A stretch of DNA of 64,000 bases, from NCBI GenBank assembly GCA_023387965.1, contig JAEWHE010000040.1, positions 59,141 through 123,140 on the forward strand, written 5' to 3'. The notes beneath the pieces are model-generated. The model was not told where the DNA came from, did no database searches, and saw only the letters and a program-made list of their open reading frames with translations. Below are positions 52,197 through 60,252 of this stretch, piece by piece (positions within the stretch are counted from its first letter, which is position 1; every line of letters begins with the position of its first letter). Source of the DNA: Bacteroidota bacterium. GTDB taxonomy: Bacteria; Bacteroidota; Bacteroidia; Flavobacteriales; Flavobacteriaceae. The position numbers and the translations under genes were made by a program.

Positions 52197-53701
52197 AGTG
52201 TCAAACCAATTTTAGCCAATTGTGTAGCAATTTCGTTGTTTAGTTCCACTTCCTTATCCATTTGCTCTTTTAAGGTAGTGGTTAGCTCATGCATTTTATC
52301 TGCAAAGGAAATACCGTCATCTTCAGCATCTTCAATCCCAACATAACGACCTGGTGTTAAAACATGGTTGTGCTTTTCTATTTCTTCAAGGGTAGCACTT
52401 TTACAAAACCCTTTTACGTTATGATAGTTTTCGCCCTTACGCCAATTGTGGTAGGTGTCAGTTATTAAGTCAATGTCTTCATCTGCCAAATCACGGTGTA
52501 CACGATCTTTCATATAACCCATTTCACTGGCATCTATAAAAAGTACTTCTTTGTGGTGCTGGCTTTTTTCGCGGCGCATCAGCCAAATACACGCTGGTAT
52601 TCCGGTATTGTAAAACAGTTGTTTGGGTAAGGCAACAATACATTCCACCAAATCATTGGCGATAAGGTTTTTCCGTATTTCGCCTTCTCCTGAAGTGTTG
52701 GAACTCAAAGAACCATTAGACAAAACCGTTGCCATCACGCCTCGTGGTGCCAAATGATACAACATGTGCTGTAGCCAGGCATAATTGGCATTTCCGCTCG
52801 GTGGCGTACCGTATTTCCAACGACCGTCTTCCTGCAATATATTGACACCCCATTCGCTTTGGTTAAACGGCGGGTTGGCTAATATAAAATCTGCTTTTAA
52901 ATCCGGGTGTGCATCTTTTAAAAAAGTACCTTCGGTATTCCAGGCTACAAACTTAGAGTTGATGTTTCTAATAGCAAGATTCATTTTAGAAAGTTTCCAG
53001 GTCGTTTGGTTGCTTTCCTGTCCGTAAACGGTAATGTCGCTAATTCTTCCTTGGTGTTCCGTAACAAACTTTTCACTCATTACAAACATTCCACCACTAC
53101 CACTGGCTGGGTCATAAACTCTCCCTTTGTAAGGTTCGATCATCTCAACCATCAGTTTCACAATAGATTTTGGCGTGTAGAACTGCCCACCTTTTTTGCC
53201 TTCCGCATTCGCAAACTCACCCAAAAAATATTCATAGACCCTGCCAAAAAGGTCTTTGGACTTTCCGTTCTCCACCTGTAAATCAGTATTGGAAATCAAA
53301 TCGATCAATTCACCAAGCGAAGTCTTATCAAGATTGGCTTTTCCATATACTTGAGGCAAAACATTTTTTAATTCTTTATTCTCACGTTCAATAGCCTGCA
53401 TCGCCTCATCAATGGTTTGCCCGATAGTAGGCAACTTGGCATTGGCATGAATGTGACTCCAGCGTGCTTCTTTTGGAACGAAGAAAGTGTTTGCTGCCAG
53501 GTATTCGTCACGGTCTTCTGCATCGGAATATTCATCTTCCTTTAGTTTATCATACAGTTCGCTAAAGGATTCAGAAATATATTTAAGGAAAATTAAACCT
53601 AATACAACATGTTTGTATTCTGCCGCGTCAATATTTTTACGGAGTTTATCTGCTGATTTAAAGAGTTTTTGCTCGAAAGTGCTTGTATCGGTTTTAGCCA
53701 T
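52193..53701 (-). CDS. hsdM: Type I restriction-modification methyltransferase subunit M
   Basis: N6-adenine methyltransferase of the type I system. The N-terminal HsdM helical domain is followed by the SAM-binding motif DPASGSGGMFVMS and the catalytic NPPF motif in DFILANPPFNQSEWG. Segment GQFYTPKSIVKLMVEMI is also typical. At 502 residues it is complete. It heads the restriction part of the operon. The two-gene membrane/soluble unit ends 59 bases upstream on the same strand and may share transcription. Confidence 0.96.
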   Translation of the reverse strand: MAKTDTSTFEQKLFKSADKLRKNIDAAEYKHVVLGLIFLKYISESFSELYDKLKEDEYSDAEDRDEYLAANTFFVPKEARWSHIHANAKLPTIGQTIDEAMQAIERENKELKNVLPQVYGKANLDKTSLGELIDLISNTDLQVENGKSKDLFGRVYEYFLGEFANAEGKKGGQFYTPKSIVKLMVEMIEPYKGRVYDPASGSGGMFVMSEKFVTEHQGRISDITVYGQESNQTTWKLSKMNLAIRNINSKFVAWNTEGTFLKDAHPDLKADFILANPPFNQSEWGVNILQEDGRWKYGTPPSGNANYAWLQHMLYHLAPRGVMATVLSNGSLSSNTSGEGEIRKNLIANDLVECIVALPKQLFYNTGIPACIWLMRREKSQHHKEVLFIDASEMGYMKDRVHRDLADEDIDLITDTYHNWRKGENYHNVKGFCKSATLEEIEKHNHVLTPGRYVGIEDAEDDGISFADKMHELTTTLKEQMDKEVELNNEIATQLAKIGLTL

Positions 53702-53760
53702 AGTGAAATAAATGTTTTAAGTGCTTAAAAGTAGTTTTTATATTACAACTCTACAAAGTA

Positions 53761-54414
53761 TTAAACCCTAATATTATTTTTAAAAACACCTAATAAAAAT
53801 GCCCCGAGCGAGCCAAATATGTAAAACAAATATTTTATGAACCTATACAATAGCATTACAATAAATATTCTACTTCCACATGACAAAATATTTACAAAAA
53901 ACGTGGTTATATTAGTTGCAGTCCAATCTTCAATTTGGACGAAAAAATAAGAAAACACATTTTCAAGATACCTGTCTTTAAACAACAGAGGCAAAAGGAG
54001 TAACGCAATTAATGTTACGGCAATAAGCAATGATTCCAAAGAAATAAAAACAAATTGCATAGAAAAATTTCTAATCTTTTTTTGGCTTGTCGTAACGTTA
54101 TCACTAGGATTGATAGTTTCCTCATATATTTTTTTCATAGATAAATACTTATCAAATATCAATATAAGTACACTTGTAAATAAACCAACAAAAATTGATA
54201 AACTGCTAATTACATAACCTGCGAAATCCTCATTTATAAATTCATAAATAACAAGTGAAAGAGGTGTTGAGATAGCAAAAATAACTATGTTATACTTAAC
54301 GAAGTTTTTCCAAGACAATTTGGGCTCGGTAAAGCCTGCAGGTTCAATGAGGTTTCTATTTCTCCATCTGTAACTTTCGGACAATATCAAGCCTATGTTT
54401 TTTTTAATCTTCAT
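53761..54414 (-). CDS. Multi-pass membrane protein, unknown function
   Basis: The 217-residue protein has about four to five membrane segments, two in the first half (near residues 38-60 and 70-88) and two or three in the second. The start overlaps the end of the upstream gene by 11 bases, so the two are coupled. No family recognised. Small membrane proteins coupled to a soluble partner beside restriction systems are often abortive-infection effectors, but nothing in the sequence proves that here. Confidence 0.72.
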   Translation of the reverse strand: MKIKKNIGLILSESYRWRNRNLIEPAGFTEPKLSWKNFVKYNIVIFAISTPLSLVIYEFINEDFAGYVISSLSIFVGLFTSVLILIFDKYLSMKKIYEETINPSDNVTTSQKKIRNFSMQFVFISLESLLIAVTLIALLLLPLLFKDRYLENVFSYFFVQIEDWTATNITTFFVNILSCGSRIFIVMLLYRFIKYLFYIFGSLGAFLLGVFKNNIRV

Positions 54415-55456
54415 TTAGGTAATCTTCTGGGTACATTTCTGGCAAGACATCATTTTGTAACGTTTCTAGCGAAAATCGCTCTAATTCTTCCCAATATGGA
54501 ACTCCATTGTCTTCAAGGTTAATGTGATTTGATAAATAAATGGTTGCGGTAATTTGAATATTTTCAGCTTGTAGTTCGAATTTGGTAGGATTGCTTTCTC
54601 CCTCGTTACTCAGAATGTAACCACGTTGGGTGTTAAACGTTTCTAAACTTCGTCGTTCTTGATTTGGCATTCCTAAAATGGCCTGGCCTAATTTACGTCT
54701 CCACCATGACAGGTTCTCTAAATTTATTTGGTCGCCATGTGATTTGATTTCGACGTTCACAGTAAAGTCACCTGATTGTAGCGTTTTATCCTCTACATCA
54801 TCGATTATAAAATGGTTTTTATACACAAAACTTTTTATTACACTTGATCGTTTAAATTCCTCTTGCATAGTTAGAGGCATAAACAGGCTGTGAGTGGCTT
54901 TATTTGTTAGTCTCGAAACTTTAAATAGGTTTTCAATAAACGGAACGAAAATATCAAAAATTGCATCTTTGGTATAGCTTTGTAATATCAATACACCTTT
55001 GGTTTTTTCTAATGGTGTGTAAAGCAAAAAGTAAAAATCATCCGTTATCAATTTATTGCGACCCAGTTTTTCAACTTCATCTTCTGGATTGTCGATTTCA
55101 CTTAGATTTTTTCCTGTATCATATTCACCACCTTTTACTATCCCATGAATGATTTTTTCATCTGACTTTAATCCAATACTGTCGTTTATACGATTGTCCA
55201 TTGATGCTTTTATCTTGAACGCTTTTCGTTTTGATTCGTTTTTTACAGCTCCATTATCTAAACGTGATATGAAATACCGAAAAAAATATCTCATTAAATC
55301 ATTGTCATCTGGCTCTGCGATCTGCTTTTCTTCTTCAGGTAATGAGTTTTGAAACGTTAAAAAAAGTTCGGTTAAAACTGTTCTAAAAGTCTGTTCTTCA
55401 CTTCCGACTGATTCAAGGTTTATTCTGAAAAACTCTATTTTGGGTTTTTTTGACAT
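54404..55456 (-). CDS. Soluble protein of unknown function, coupled to a membrane protein
   Basis: The 350-residue protein has no signal peptide or membrane segment. A mid-region of repeated beta-type strands (FYFLLYTPLEKTKGVLILQSY) is followed by a helical part and more strands near the C-terminus. I do not recognise the family. It overlaps the downstream membrane-protein gene by 11 bases, and both precede the type I restriction operon on the same strand. It may sense something and signal to the membrane partner; that is inference from layout alone. Confidence 0.7.
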   Translation of the reverse strand: MSKKPKIEFFRINLESVGSEEQTFRTVLTELFLTFQNSLPEEEKQIAEPDDNDLMRYFFRYFISRLDNGAVKNESKRKAFKIKASMDNRINDSIGLKSDEKIIHGIVKGGEYDTGKNLSEIDNPEDEVEKLGRNKLITDDFYFLLYTPLEKTKGVLILQSYTKDAIFDIFVPFIENLFKVSRLTNKATHSLFMPLTMQEEFKRSSVIKSFVYKNHFIIDDVEDKTLQSGDFTVNVEIKSHGDQINLENLSWWRRKLGQAILGMPNQERRSLETFNTQRGYILSNEGESNPTKFELQAENIQITATIYLSNHINLEDNGVPYWEELERFSLETLQNDVLPEMYPEDYLNED

Positions 55457-55800
55457 ATAAAATATTTTAATTAAAGGGGGTTTTGTGATTTTTATTGCAC
55501 TATAAACAAATATTTCGAGTTTAAAATGGCGATGAGTAACTGTAATTTTAGTTCTTTTAATAACATTACAATTCTATAAAAAATATTTTTTATATCCTTA
55601 CGGTTTCCCGTAATGCACCCAAAAAAATTCCGTGCCCAAATAAAATTTCAACAAAAAATAACATTTTCATAAGTTAATTCATAATAAATTGAATATTTTA
55701 TAGTTATGTGTGTTAAGAGCGCTCAATGAATTATTGATTTTAACAACTTGCATAAGAGCAGGTTACCGTACAAAAAGAAATTATTAACCATTAAACCCGT
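55457..55800. other. Divergent intergenic region between the defence operon and a small HTH gene
   Basis: 344 AT-rich bases with no convincing gene. It should contain the promoter of the minus-strand defence operon and that of the HTH gene, but no clear TTG/TAnnTTTG pair was found on either strand. Confidence 0.5.
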
Positions 55801-56034
55801 ATGTATATGAGTCGATCAAAAATGGATAGCGAACAACCTGCTGTCCACCAGCCCAATCTGGAGCTGCTGTATTTAGACAATGCTCAGATGAAAATGATGT
55901 TCAAGATTAGTGATACTACCCTGTGGCGGTGGCGGAGGGATAAGCTGATCAAGTTTAAAAAAGTACGCCGCAAGTTTTATTATTCTTATCATTTGGTGGT
56001 GAATTTTATGAAAGCCCGAGCGGAAGAAGTGTAG
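55801..56034 (+). CDS. Small helix-turn-helix protein (excisionase/MerR-like fold)
   Basis: A 77-residue protein with a single DNA-binding helix-turn-helix (LDNAQMKMMFKISDTTLWRWRRD, then IKFKKVRRKFYYS), as in small Bacteroidota excisionase-type regulators. ATG 55801 is used; ATG at 55807 or 55822 is also possible. Such proteins act as recombination directionality factors or as small regulators in mobile regions. No integrase gene is adjacent. It is followed by a terminator. Confidence 0.78.
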   Translation: MYMSRSKMDSEQPAVHQPNLELLYLDNAQMKMMFKISDTTLWRWRRDKLIKFKKVRRKFYYSYHLVVNFMKARAEEV

Positions 56035-56046
56035 TATGTTACTGTT

Positions 56047-56089
56047 AAAAAACCCCCTAAAGCCTGTTTTGCAAAAAACGGGTTTTTTT
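56047..56089 (+). terminator. Intrinsic terminator after the small HTH gene
   Basis: AAAAAACCC (56047-56055) pairs with GGGTTTTTT (56080-56088), with an inner CCTGTTTT/AAAACGGG alternative stem. Confidence 0.65.
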
Positions 56090-56181
56090 GTGCTTTTTCG
56101 TTACGGTTATAAATTTTGTTCAACCCTTGCTGCGCCTGGGTTCGGACGTTGTTCGAAGAATGATGCATTTTTCAAAAGCTG

Positions 56182-56225
56182 AGCCGAACCATCCTCGAAC
56201 AAACCTCGAACAAACCTGCACCAAA
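56182..56225 (-). repeat. 11-bp iteron array (copy 3)
   Basis: AGCCGAACCAT, CCTCGAACAAA, CCTCGAACAAA, then degenerate CCTGCACCAAA. The first 33 bases match the array at 32842 at all but one position. Confidence 0.8.
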
Positions 56226-56305
56226 ATGGCACAATCCTTTCAATAGCTTTCACATCCTTTCACGGTTGTCATACGGTTTCATTTGCTACCGTTAACGTGC
56301 TAACA

Positions 56306-56416
56306 ATGGCAAATGCTTTCAAGAGCGTTCGCGTTGTAAAACCGAAAGAAAACCGTGCTACATTCGCCTTATCAATCACCTCAATGGGTGGCGGAACAAT
56401 GATTATTAACCCCTAA
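56306..56416 (+). CDS. Possible 36-residue peptide upstream of the DUF6266 gene
   Basis: ATG 56306 opens a 36-codon frame reading MANAFKSVRVVKPKENRA, then TFALSITSMGGGTMIINP. It ends 11 bases before the DUF6266 start and is in the same direction. The composition is protein-like, with a basic N-terminal half and a Gly-rich end. No family is known to me, and length alone does not prove a gene. Confidence 0.35.
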   Translation: MANAFKSVRVVKPKENRATFALSITSMGGGTMIINP

Positions 56417-56427
56417 AATTTAAAAAC

Positions 56428-57066
56428 ATGGGAACTTATGAGAAAGGAATCCTGGGAGCTTTTTCGGGATTGGTGGGTCCGGTGGTTGGATCTACCTTTA
56501 GAGGCAAGAATGTGATGCGCGGCAAGCCGAGAAAAACGAGCAAGGCGCCAACCGAAACGCAATTGGTACAGCGTGCGAAGTTTTCGGTGGTGACCAAATT
56601 TTTGACGCCTGCCAACAGCATTTTGTCGGATTATTATGCGACGGCAACAGGAGCAAAGTCGCGCTACAACTTGGCAACGTCTTACCACTTGCAGGAAGCG
56701 GTGGATTGGGATGGAACGGTGGCGACCATCATGTACGACAAGACACTGTTCTCCAAAGGATCACTTTTGGCACCGCAGAATTTGAACGCTACGGCGGTGG
56801 TAGGAAATCAGTTGCAATTGGACTGGACGAACAATTCGCACGGAAATGCGCTGGCAACTGACACCTTGATGGTGGTGGTGTATGAGCCGGTGGGAGGTTT
56901 CTATGAATTTTTCCTTAATGTCGCCACACGTGTCGATGGGACTGCAACCGTTACGCTTCCGCCGTACCTAACCGGTAGCGAGGTGCAGTGCTGGGGCTTT
57001 ATGACAGGCGTTAGTAACGGACTGAAAAGCACGAGCCAGTATTTGGGAGCCATCATGGTGATCTAA
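56428..57066 (+). CDS. DUF6266 family protein
   Basis: The 212-residue protein starts [21 protein letters not shown] and continues [21 protein letters not shown], the conserved N-terminal signature of DUF6266, common and often multi-copy in Flavobacterium. The C-terminal half is beta-rich and fibronectin-like. The role is unknown; no signal peptide is evident. It is followed by a probable terminator and low-complexity repeats. A possible small peptide gene lies just upstream. Confidence 0.87.
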   Translation: MGTYEKGILGAFSGLVGPVVGSTFRGKNVMRGKPRKTSKAPTETQLVQRAKFSVVTKFLTPANSILSDYYATATGAKSRYNLATSYHLQEAVDWDGTVATIMYDKTLFSKGSLLAPQNLNATAVVGNQLQLDWTNNSHGNALATDTLMVVVYEPVGGFYEFFLNVATRVDGTATVTLPPYLTGSEVQCWGFMTGVSNGLKSTSQYLGAIMVI

Positions 57067-57082
57067 TTGCCCAACTAGTAGA

Positions 57083-57112
57083 GAGCCTCGGGGATTTTCT
57101 CTGGGGCTTTTT
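57083..57112 (+). terminator. Probable intrinsic terminator after the DUF6266 gene
   Basis: AGCC...GA / TC...GGGGCT imperfect stem followed by eight or more T. Confidence 0.5.
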
Positions 57113-57119
57113 TTTGTTG

Positions 57120-57240
57120 CTGTAGGCAGTAAGCAGGAGGCAAAAGGCAGTAGGCAGTGGGCAGAAAGCAGTGGGCAGAAGGCAGAAGGCAGTGGGCAGA
57201 AAGCAGTGGGCAGTGGACAGAAAGCAGGAAAAAGAAAAAG
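57120..57240. repeat. Low-complexity GGCAGTGGGCAGAAAGCA repeats
   Basis: Irregular tandem of GGCAGAAGGCAGT / GGGCAGAAAGCAGT words of 6-7 bases, ending in an A/G-rich tract. Non-coding. This type of slippage tract is frequent between Flavobacterium genes. Confidence 0.85.
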
Positions 57241-57381
57241 AGAAAAGAAGAAAGACGCGGTATTGGAATTTGGAACTGACAAATTGAAACTGTTATTGTT
57301 GAACTTTAAACCTTACACCTTACACCTTTAACCTTGAACCCAAAACCCAACCCCCCAAACCCTTAAAAAAAAACAAATTTT
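57241..57381. other. Remainder of gap before 57382
   Basis: Low-complexity AT-rich sequence with CCTTACACCTTACACC and AACCCAAAACCCAACCCCCC words. No gene or clear promoter seen. Confidence 0.5.
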
Positions 57382-57732
57382 ATGAAAAATAGAACAGAAA
57401 TGCCTCAAATTGGGGCGGAACAAATGAATACAATTGTGCAATTTATGTTGACAATGGATATCGTTCGCAAAACTTCGCCTATCGTAGGTCACATGCAGCC
57501 GGCGGTTACGGTAACGTTTGAACATTACAGCGACGTGCTGTGCTCGATTCACGAATTATTGAAAGTATCGGTCCTGATGATCGAAAATAAAGGTGCTTTT
57601 GGCGAAGGTGTCTAGGAAGTCGATGTGTATACTTTGTTGCAGTTGGCATTGGCGCTGTTTCCCAAGCATTTGCCAGAACTGACGGACATAACGCAGAAGT
57701 TGTATGGGGTGTTGGGTAATGATGAGTTATAA
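57382..57732 (+). pseudogene. Small gene interrupted by an in-frame amber stop, unknown function
   Basis: ATG 57382 opens a frame of 77 codons that ends at TAG 57613-57615. The same frame then stays open and protein-like for 38 more codons (EVDVYTLLQLALALFPKHLP, then ELTDITQ and GVLGNDEL) to TAA 57730. The simplest reading is one 116-codon gene, mostly helical, with a single nonsense change (or a sequencing error). Family not recognised. The position after DUF6266 suggests the two may belong together. Confidence 0.65.
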
Positions 57733-58226
57733 GTTATGAGTTATGATTTATGAGTTATGAATTATGAGTTATGAGTTTGGAGGACGCAGAAAGTGGAAGC
57801 AAGAGGCAAGAAGCAAGAAGCAGAGTTGGAATTAGTAACTGATGAATTGAAACTGTAAACGTTGAACTTTAAACTTTAAACTTGGAACCGAAAACCTAAA
57901 GCCCTAAATCCTAAATCCTAAACCTTAAATCTTAAATCCTAAATCTTAAAGCGGACAGGCAAAGCGATAATTGGAATTTGGACTCGATCGTCAGCGAACA
58001 GGCTAAGCATTTTTTGTATTGGAATTTTATCTGTCAGATTTGAACTCGAGCGATTAGCCCTTTCTATCTTCAAAAAAGCTGGAACGAACTCACTAAATGG
58101 GTATTGGATTACTTTGAAAGCGATTGTATTGTAATTTTTTATATTTTAGGCGGGAATTAAGCTATGGTTGCGCAAGCACATCTTAAATGGGGTGGATATG
58201 TGATTGATTGTAGCGTGTATTTAAGA
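57733..58226. other. Repeat-rich region left of the cassette array
   Basis: About 490 bases. First come GAGTTATGAGTTATGA and CCTAAATCCTAAACC slippage repeats (to about 57950). Then follow two diverged copies of a segment reading ATTGGAATTTGGACTCGATCG / GAACTCGAGCGATTAGCC (about 57970-58060), then AT-rich unique sequence up to the first cassette boundary at 58227. If an attI site exists it should be at the right end, but no integrase gene is adjacent. Confidence 0.55.
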
Positions 58227-58235
58227 GTTAGCCGT
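58227..58235 (+). other. Left boundary of the first cassette (GTTAGCCGT)
   Basis: GTTAGCCGT here is the exact reverse complement of ACGGCTAAC at 59519-59527, the left box of the element that ends the same cassette. The crossover would be after the first G. Confidence 0.65.
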
Positions 58236-58295
58236 CAGTTTTGCGGAACTCCGGAGAAATATTGCAAAAATTCAACTTATACAAAACCAAAATAA

Positions 58296-58718
58296 ATGAA
58301 TATGAAAAAAATACTATTCTTAAATCTTTGCTTATTATCATTAATTCCATTAAAATCAATCGCCCAATCAGACATTGATATTAAAGCAACTTCAGGAGCT
58401 AAACTAATTTGTGATTGCACAAAAACTTCACTTTCAAAAAACAATATTGATGTTATTAAGCTCGCCGAAATATATAAATCATACAACACAAATAAAAAAT
58501 TGTTGAGTAAATACAAATCGGAAGTACAAAAAATAAATGAAAAATTAAATTTGAATTATTCAGCAATTGAAAGTGATATTTATGCTTGTAGAAGTCAATT
58601 CACTCAAAAATATAAATCCTATTTAAAAAATAGAGATTTCCTATCAAGAATTGAAACTATAATCAATAACAATCCATATACAGCAGGTCCGAAATTAATT
58701 AAAACTCTGGCAAACTAA
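58296..58718 (+). CDS. Small secreted protein, unknown function (cassette 1, gene 1)
   Basis: The 140-residue protein has a signal peptide (about residues 1-23, ending SIAQS). The mature part is helical and Lys-rich with three Cys (ICDCTK and YACRS), which could form disulphides in the periplasm. Family not recognised. Starts at 58296 or 58302 are equally good. It is the first of three tightly packed genes (gaps of 2 and 0 bases) that share one cassette. Confidence 0.72.
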   Translation: MNMKKILFLNLCLLSLIPLKSIAQSDIDIKATSGAKLICDCTKTSLSKNNIDVIKLAEIYKSYNTNKKLLSKYKSEVQKINEKLNLNYSAIESDIYACRSQFTQKYKSYLKNRDFLSRIETIINNNPYTAGPKLIKTLAN

Positions 58719-58720
58719 AT

Positions 58721-58948
58721 ATGAAAACATTAAAAATAATTATCGCTTTGATACTTACATACGCTTTTATCAAAAGTGGAGTTGACCTTTGTAATGAAGA
58801 ACCAGAAAACTCTTTGATGTATGTAATTATAATATTAGTTTTTCTTCTAATTCCAGCATATTTATTTTATAGCGCAACCAAAACAGTTGAGGACAAACAA
58901 ACCGCTTTAGAGAAAAAAGAAAGTGATGAAATAAATAATATGAAATAA
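58721..58948 (+). CDS. Small two-TM membrane protein (cassette 1, gene 2)
   Basis: The 75-residue protein has two hydrophobic helices (about residues 4-19 and 32-52), then a charged tail. Family not recognised. The stop is directly followed by the ATG of the J-domain gene, so the three cassette genes form a real operon rather than single-gene cassettes. Confidence 0.7.
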   Translation: MKTLKIIIALILTYAFIKSGVDLCNEEPENSLMYVIIILVFLLIPAYLFYSATKTVEDKQTALEKKESDEINNMK

Positions 58949-59512
58949 ATGGAATTCATTGATTATTATAAAGTTCTAGGTATTTCAGAAAATGCAATTT
59001 TAGAAGAAATCAAAAAGGCATTTAGAGAACTCGCAAAAGAATATCATCCTGACAAAAACAAATCTAGAGATGCAAATGAAAAATTTAGAGAAGTTTTTGA
59101 AGCATACGAAATCCTAAAAGACAAAATCACTAAAGACATTTTTGATGAACGTAGAAGGAAATTTTATAATCACCAAAATTCTGAATTTAGTAACGAAAAA
59201 TACTCGAAAAGCGAAACGTATGAAACTGTAAAAAAACAAGCTAATAAAAGAGCCGAATATTTCTCAAGAATGACTTTTGATGATTTTCTACAATCATCAA
59301 TATTTATGCTTAAAAAAGCAACATCAACATTTGCTCTTACTTTAATGTTTTTATTTGGCTTGTTCATGATATTTTTTGGTCTTTTTGCTTTGGTAAACTC
59401 CAACAATAATGAAGGTTTTGGCTTTTTAATAATGATATTTTGTTTTGCTTTTGGTGGAACTCTAATATACATTGCGCAAAATGACTTGAAAAGTAAAACT
59501 GTCAAAAAATAA
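58949..59512 (+). CDS. J-domain protein with C-terminal membrane segments (cassette 1, gene 3)
   Basis: The 187-residue protein has an N-terminal DnaJ domain ([20 protein letters not shown], then AYHPDKN-type [11 protein letters not shown] with the essential His-Pro-Asp at about 34-36). A linker and two adjacent membrane helices (about residues 128-150 and 157-175) follow. A membrane-anchored J protein would recruit DnaK to a membrane site. There is no Gly/Phe or zinc domain, so it is a class C type. It ends six bases before the first attC-like element. Confidence 0.88.
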   Translation: MEFIDYYKVLGISENAILEEIKKAFRELAKEYHPDKNKSRDANEKFREVFEAYEILKDKITKDIFDERRRKFYNHQNSEFSNEKYSKSETYETVKKQANKRAEYFSRMTFDDFLQSSIFMLKKATSTFALTLMFLFGLFMIFFGLFALVNSNNNEGFGFLIMIFCFAFGGTLIYIAQNDLKSKTVKK

Positions 59513-59518
59513 AACCGA

Positions 59519-59655
59519 ACGGCTAACAGCCGGTAAGCAAAATTGCCGGGTTTTCGGTAGCCGGAAGTTGTGGTTTCACGAAGAAACATTATCTTCGGCA
59601 GAGAGAACTCAGCTCGCTTTGGTCGGCAACTTCGCTTACCGGCGACACGTTGTGC
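59519..59655. repeat. attC-like element A
   Basis: The left box ACGGCTAAC (59519-59527) pairs with the start of its own cassette at 58227. The right core GTTGTGC (59649-59655) begins the next cassette. Inner arms GTAAGCAAAATTGCCG and CGGCAACTTCGCTTAC form an imperfect hairpin. The centre carries TTCACGAAGAAACATTATC and CAGAGAGAACTCAG, shared with elements B and D. Confidence 0.82.
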
Positions 59656-59691
59656 GACACTTACATAACACTGAGAAAACAGAAACAATTG

Positions 59692-60048
59692 ATGATGAAA
59701 AGTATTTTGATTTACATCGCGTTTTTAATGGTAACTGGAGGTTGCACCTCTTCTAAAGAAAGAATTTACAAAGGCCAGTTTAAAAACAAGAACATTGCCG
59801 TTCAATTTACAAATTCAAAAAAAGGAAAAATTGTTATTGATGAACGCGAAATAATTCCTTTTTCATATAAAATCGAAAAATTAAATACTGAATCGAAAAG
59901 TGAAATTGCAAAAAAATATTTAGCAATCTATCGCTTTACTATCGATGCAAGTTACCAATTAAATTTCCCACTTGGGTTTTATGAAATTGACCAACAACAA
60001 GGAGATACTTTACGAGGTTCAGATTATAATTTAGTTTTAGTAAAATAA
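59692..60048 (+). CDS. Small lipoprotein, unknown function (cassette 2)
   Basis: The 118-residue protein has a lipoprotein signal (ILIYIAFLMVTGGCTSS) and a beta-rich mature part ending RGSDYNLVLVK. The frame is open from 59650, but ATG 59692 (or 59695) gives a proper signal peptide and lies after the recombination core. Family not recognised. It is the sole gene of its cassette. Confidence 0.7.
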   Translation: MMKSILIYIAFLMVTGGCTSSKERIYKGQFKNKNIAVQFTNSKKGKIVIDEREIIPFSYKIEKLNTESKSEIAKKYLAIYRFTIDASYQLNFPLGFYEIDQQQGDTLRGSDYNLVLVK

Positions 60049-60069
60049 AAAAGTTAATAGCAAACAAGC

Positions 60070-60209
60070 GTCGCACAACCGCCGTTTCAAGCCATTGCGG
60101 AGTTGTTCGTAACTGGAAATTGCTAGTTCACGAAGAAATATTATCTTGTCAGAGAGAACTCAGTTCGCTTTGATCCGCAACCGCGTGAAGCGGCCTAACG
60201 TTAGCGGTC
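60070..60209. repeat. attC-like element B
   Basis: The left box GTCGCACAAC (60070-60079) is the exact 10-base reverse complement of GTTGTGCGAC at 59649, the start of its own cassette. The right core GTTAGCGG begins at 60200. The centre has TTCACGAAGAAATATTATC and CAGAGAGAACTCAG. Confidence 0.87.
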
Positions 60210-60252
60210 AGGCTAACAGAACTCAACTAAGAATAACATTACTAGACATTGA

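Larger units (their letters stand above)
56035..56305. other. Intergenic region with terminator and iteron array
   Basis: Contains a terminator (about 56047-56089), an iteron array at 56182-56225 preceded by a loosely inverted partner (GGTTCGGACGTTGTTCG near 56141-56158), and an imperfect run CAATCCTTTCAATAGCTTTCACATCC (split here for reading: CCTTTCAATAG, CTTTCACATC). No full-length gene seen. Confidence 0.5.

Noticed and set aside
55801..58226. Search for an integron integrase beside the left end of the cassette array
   Set aside because: No tyrosine-recombinase motifs were found in any frame here. The small HTH protein at 55801 alone is not evidence of an integrase.
58164..58295. A 43-codon plus-strand frame ending just before the first cassette gene
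   Set aside because: It crosses the inferred cassette boundary at 58227, has no recognisable features, and is probably chance or a remnant created by insertion.
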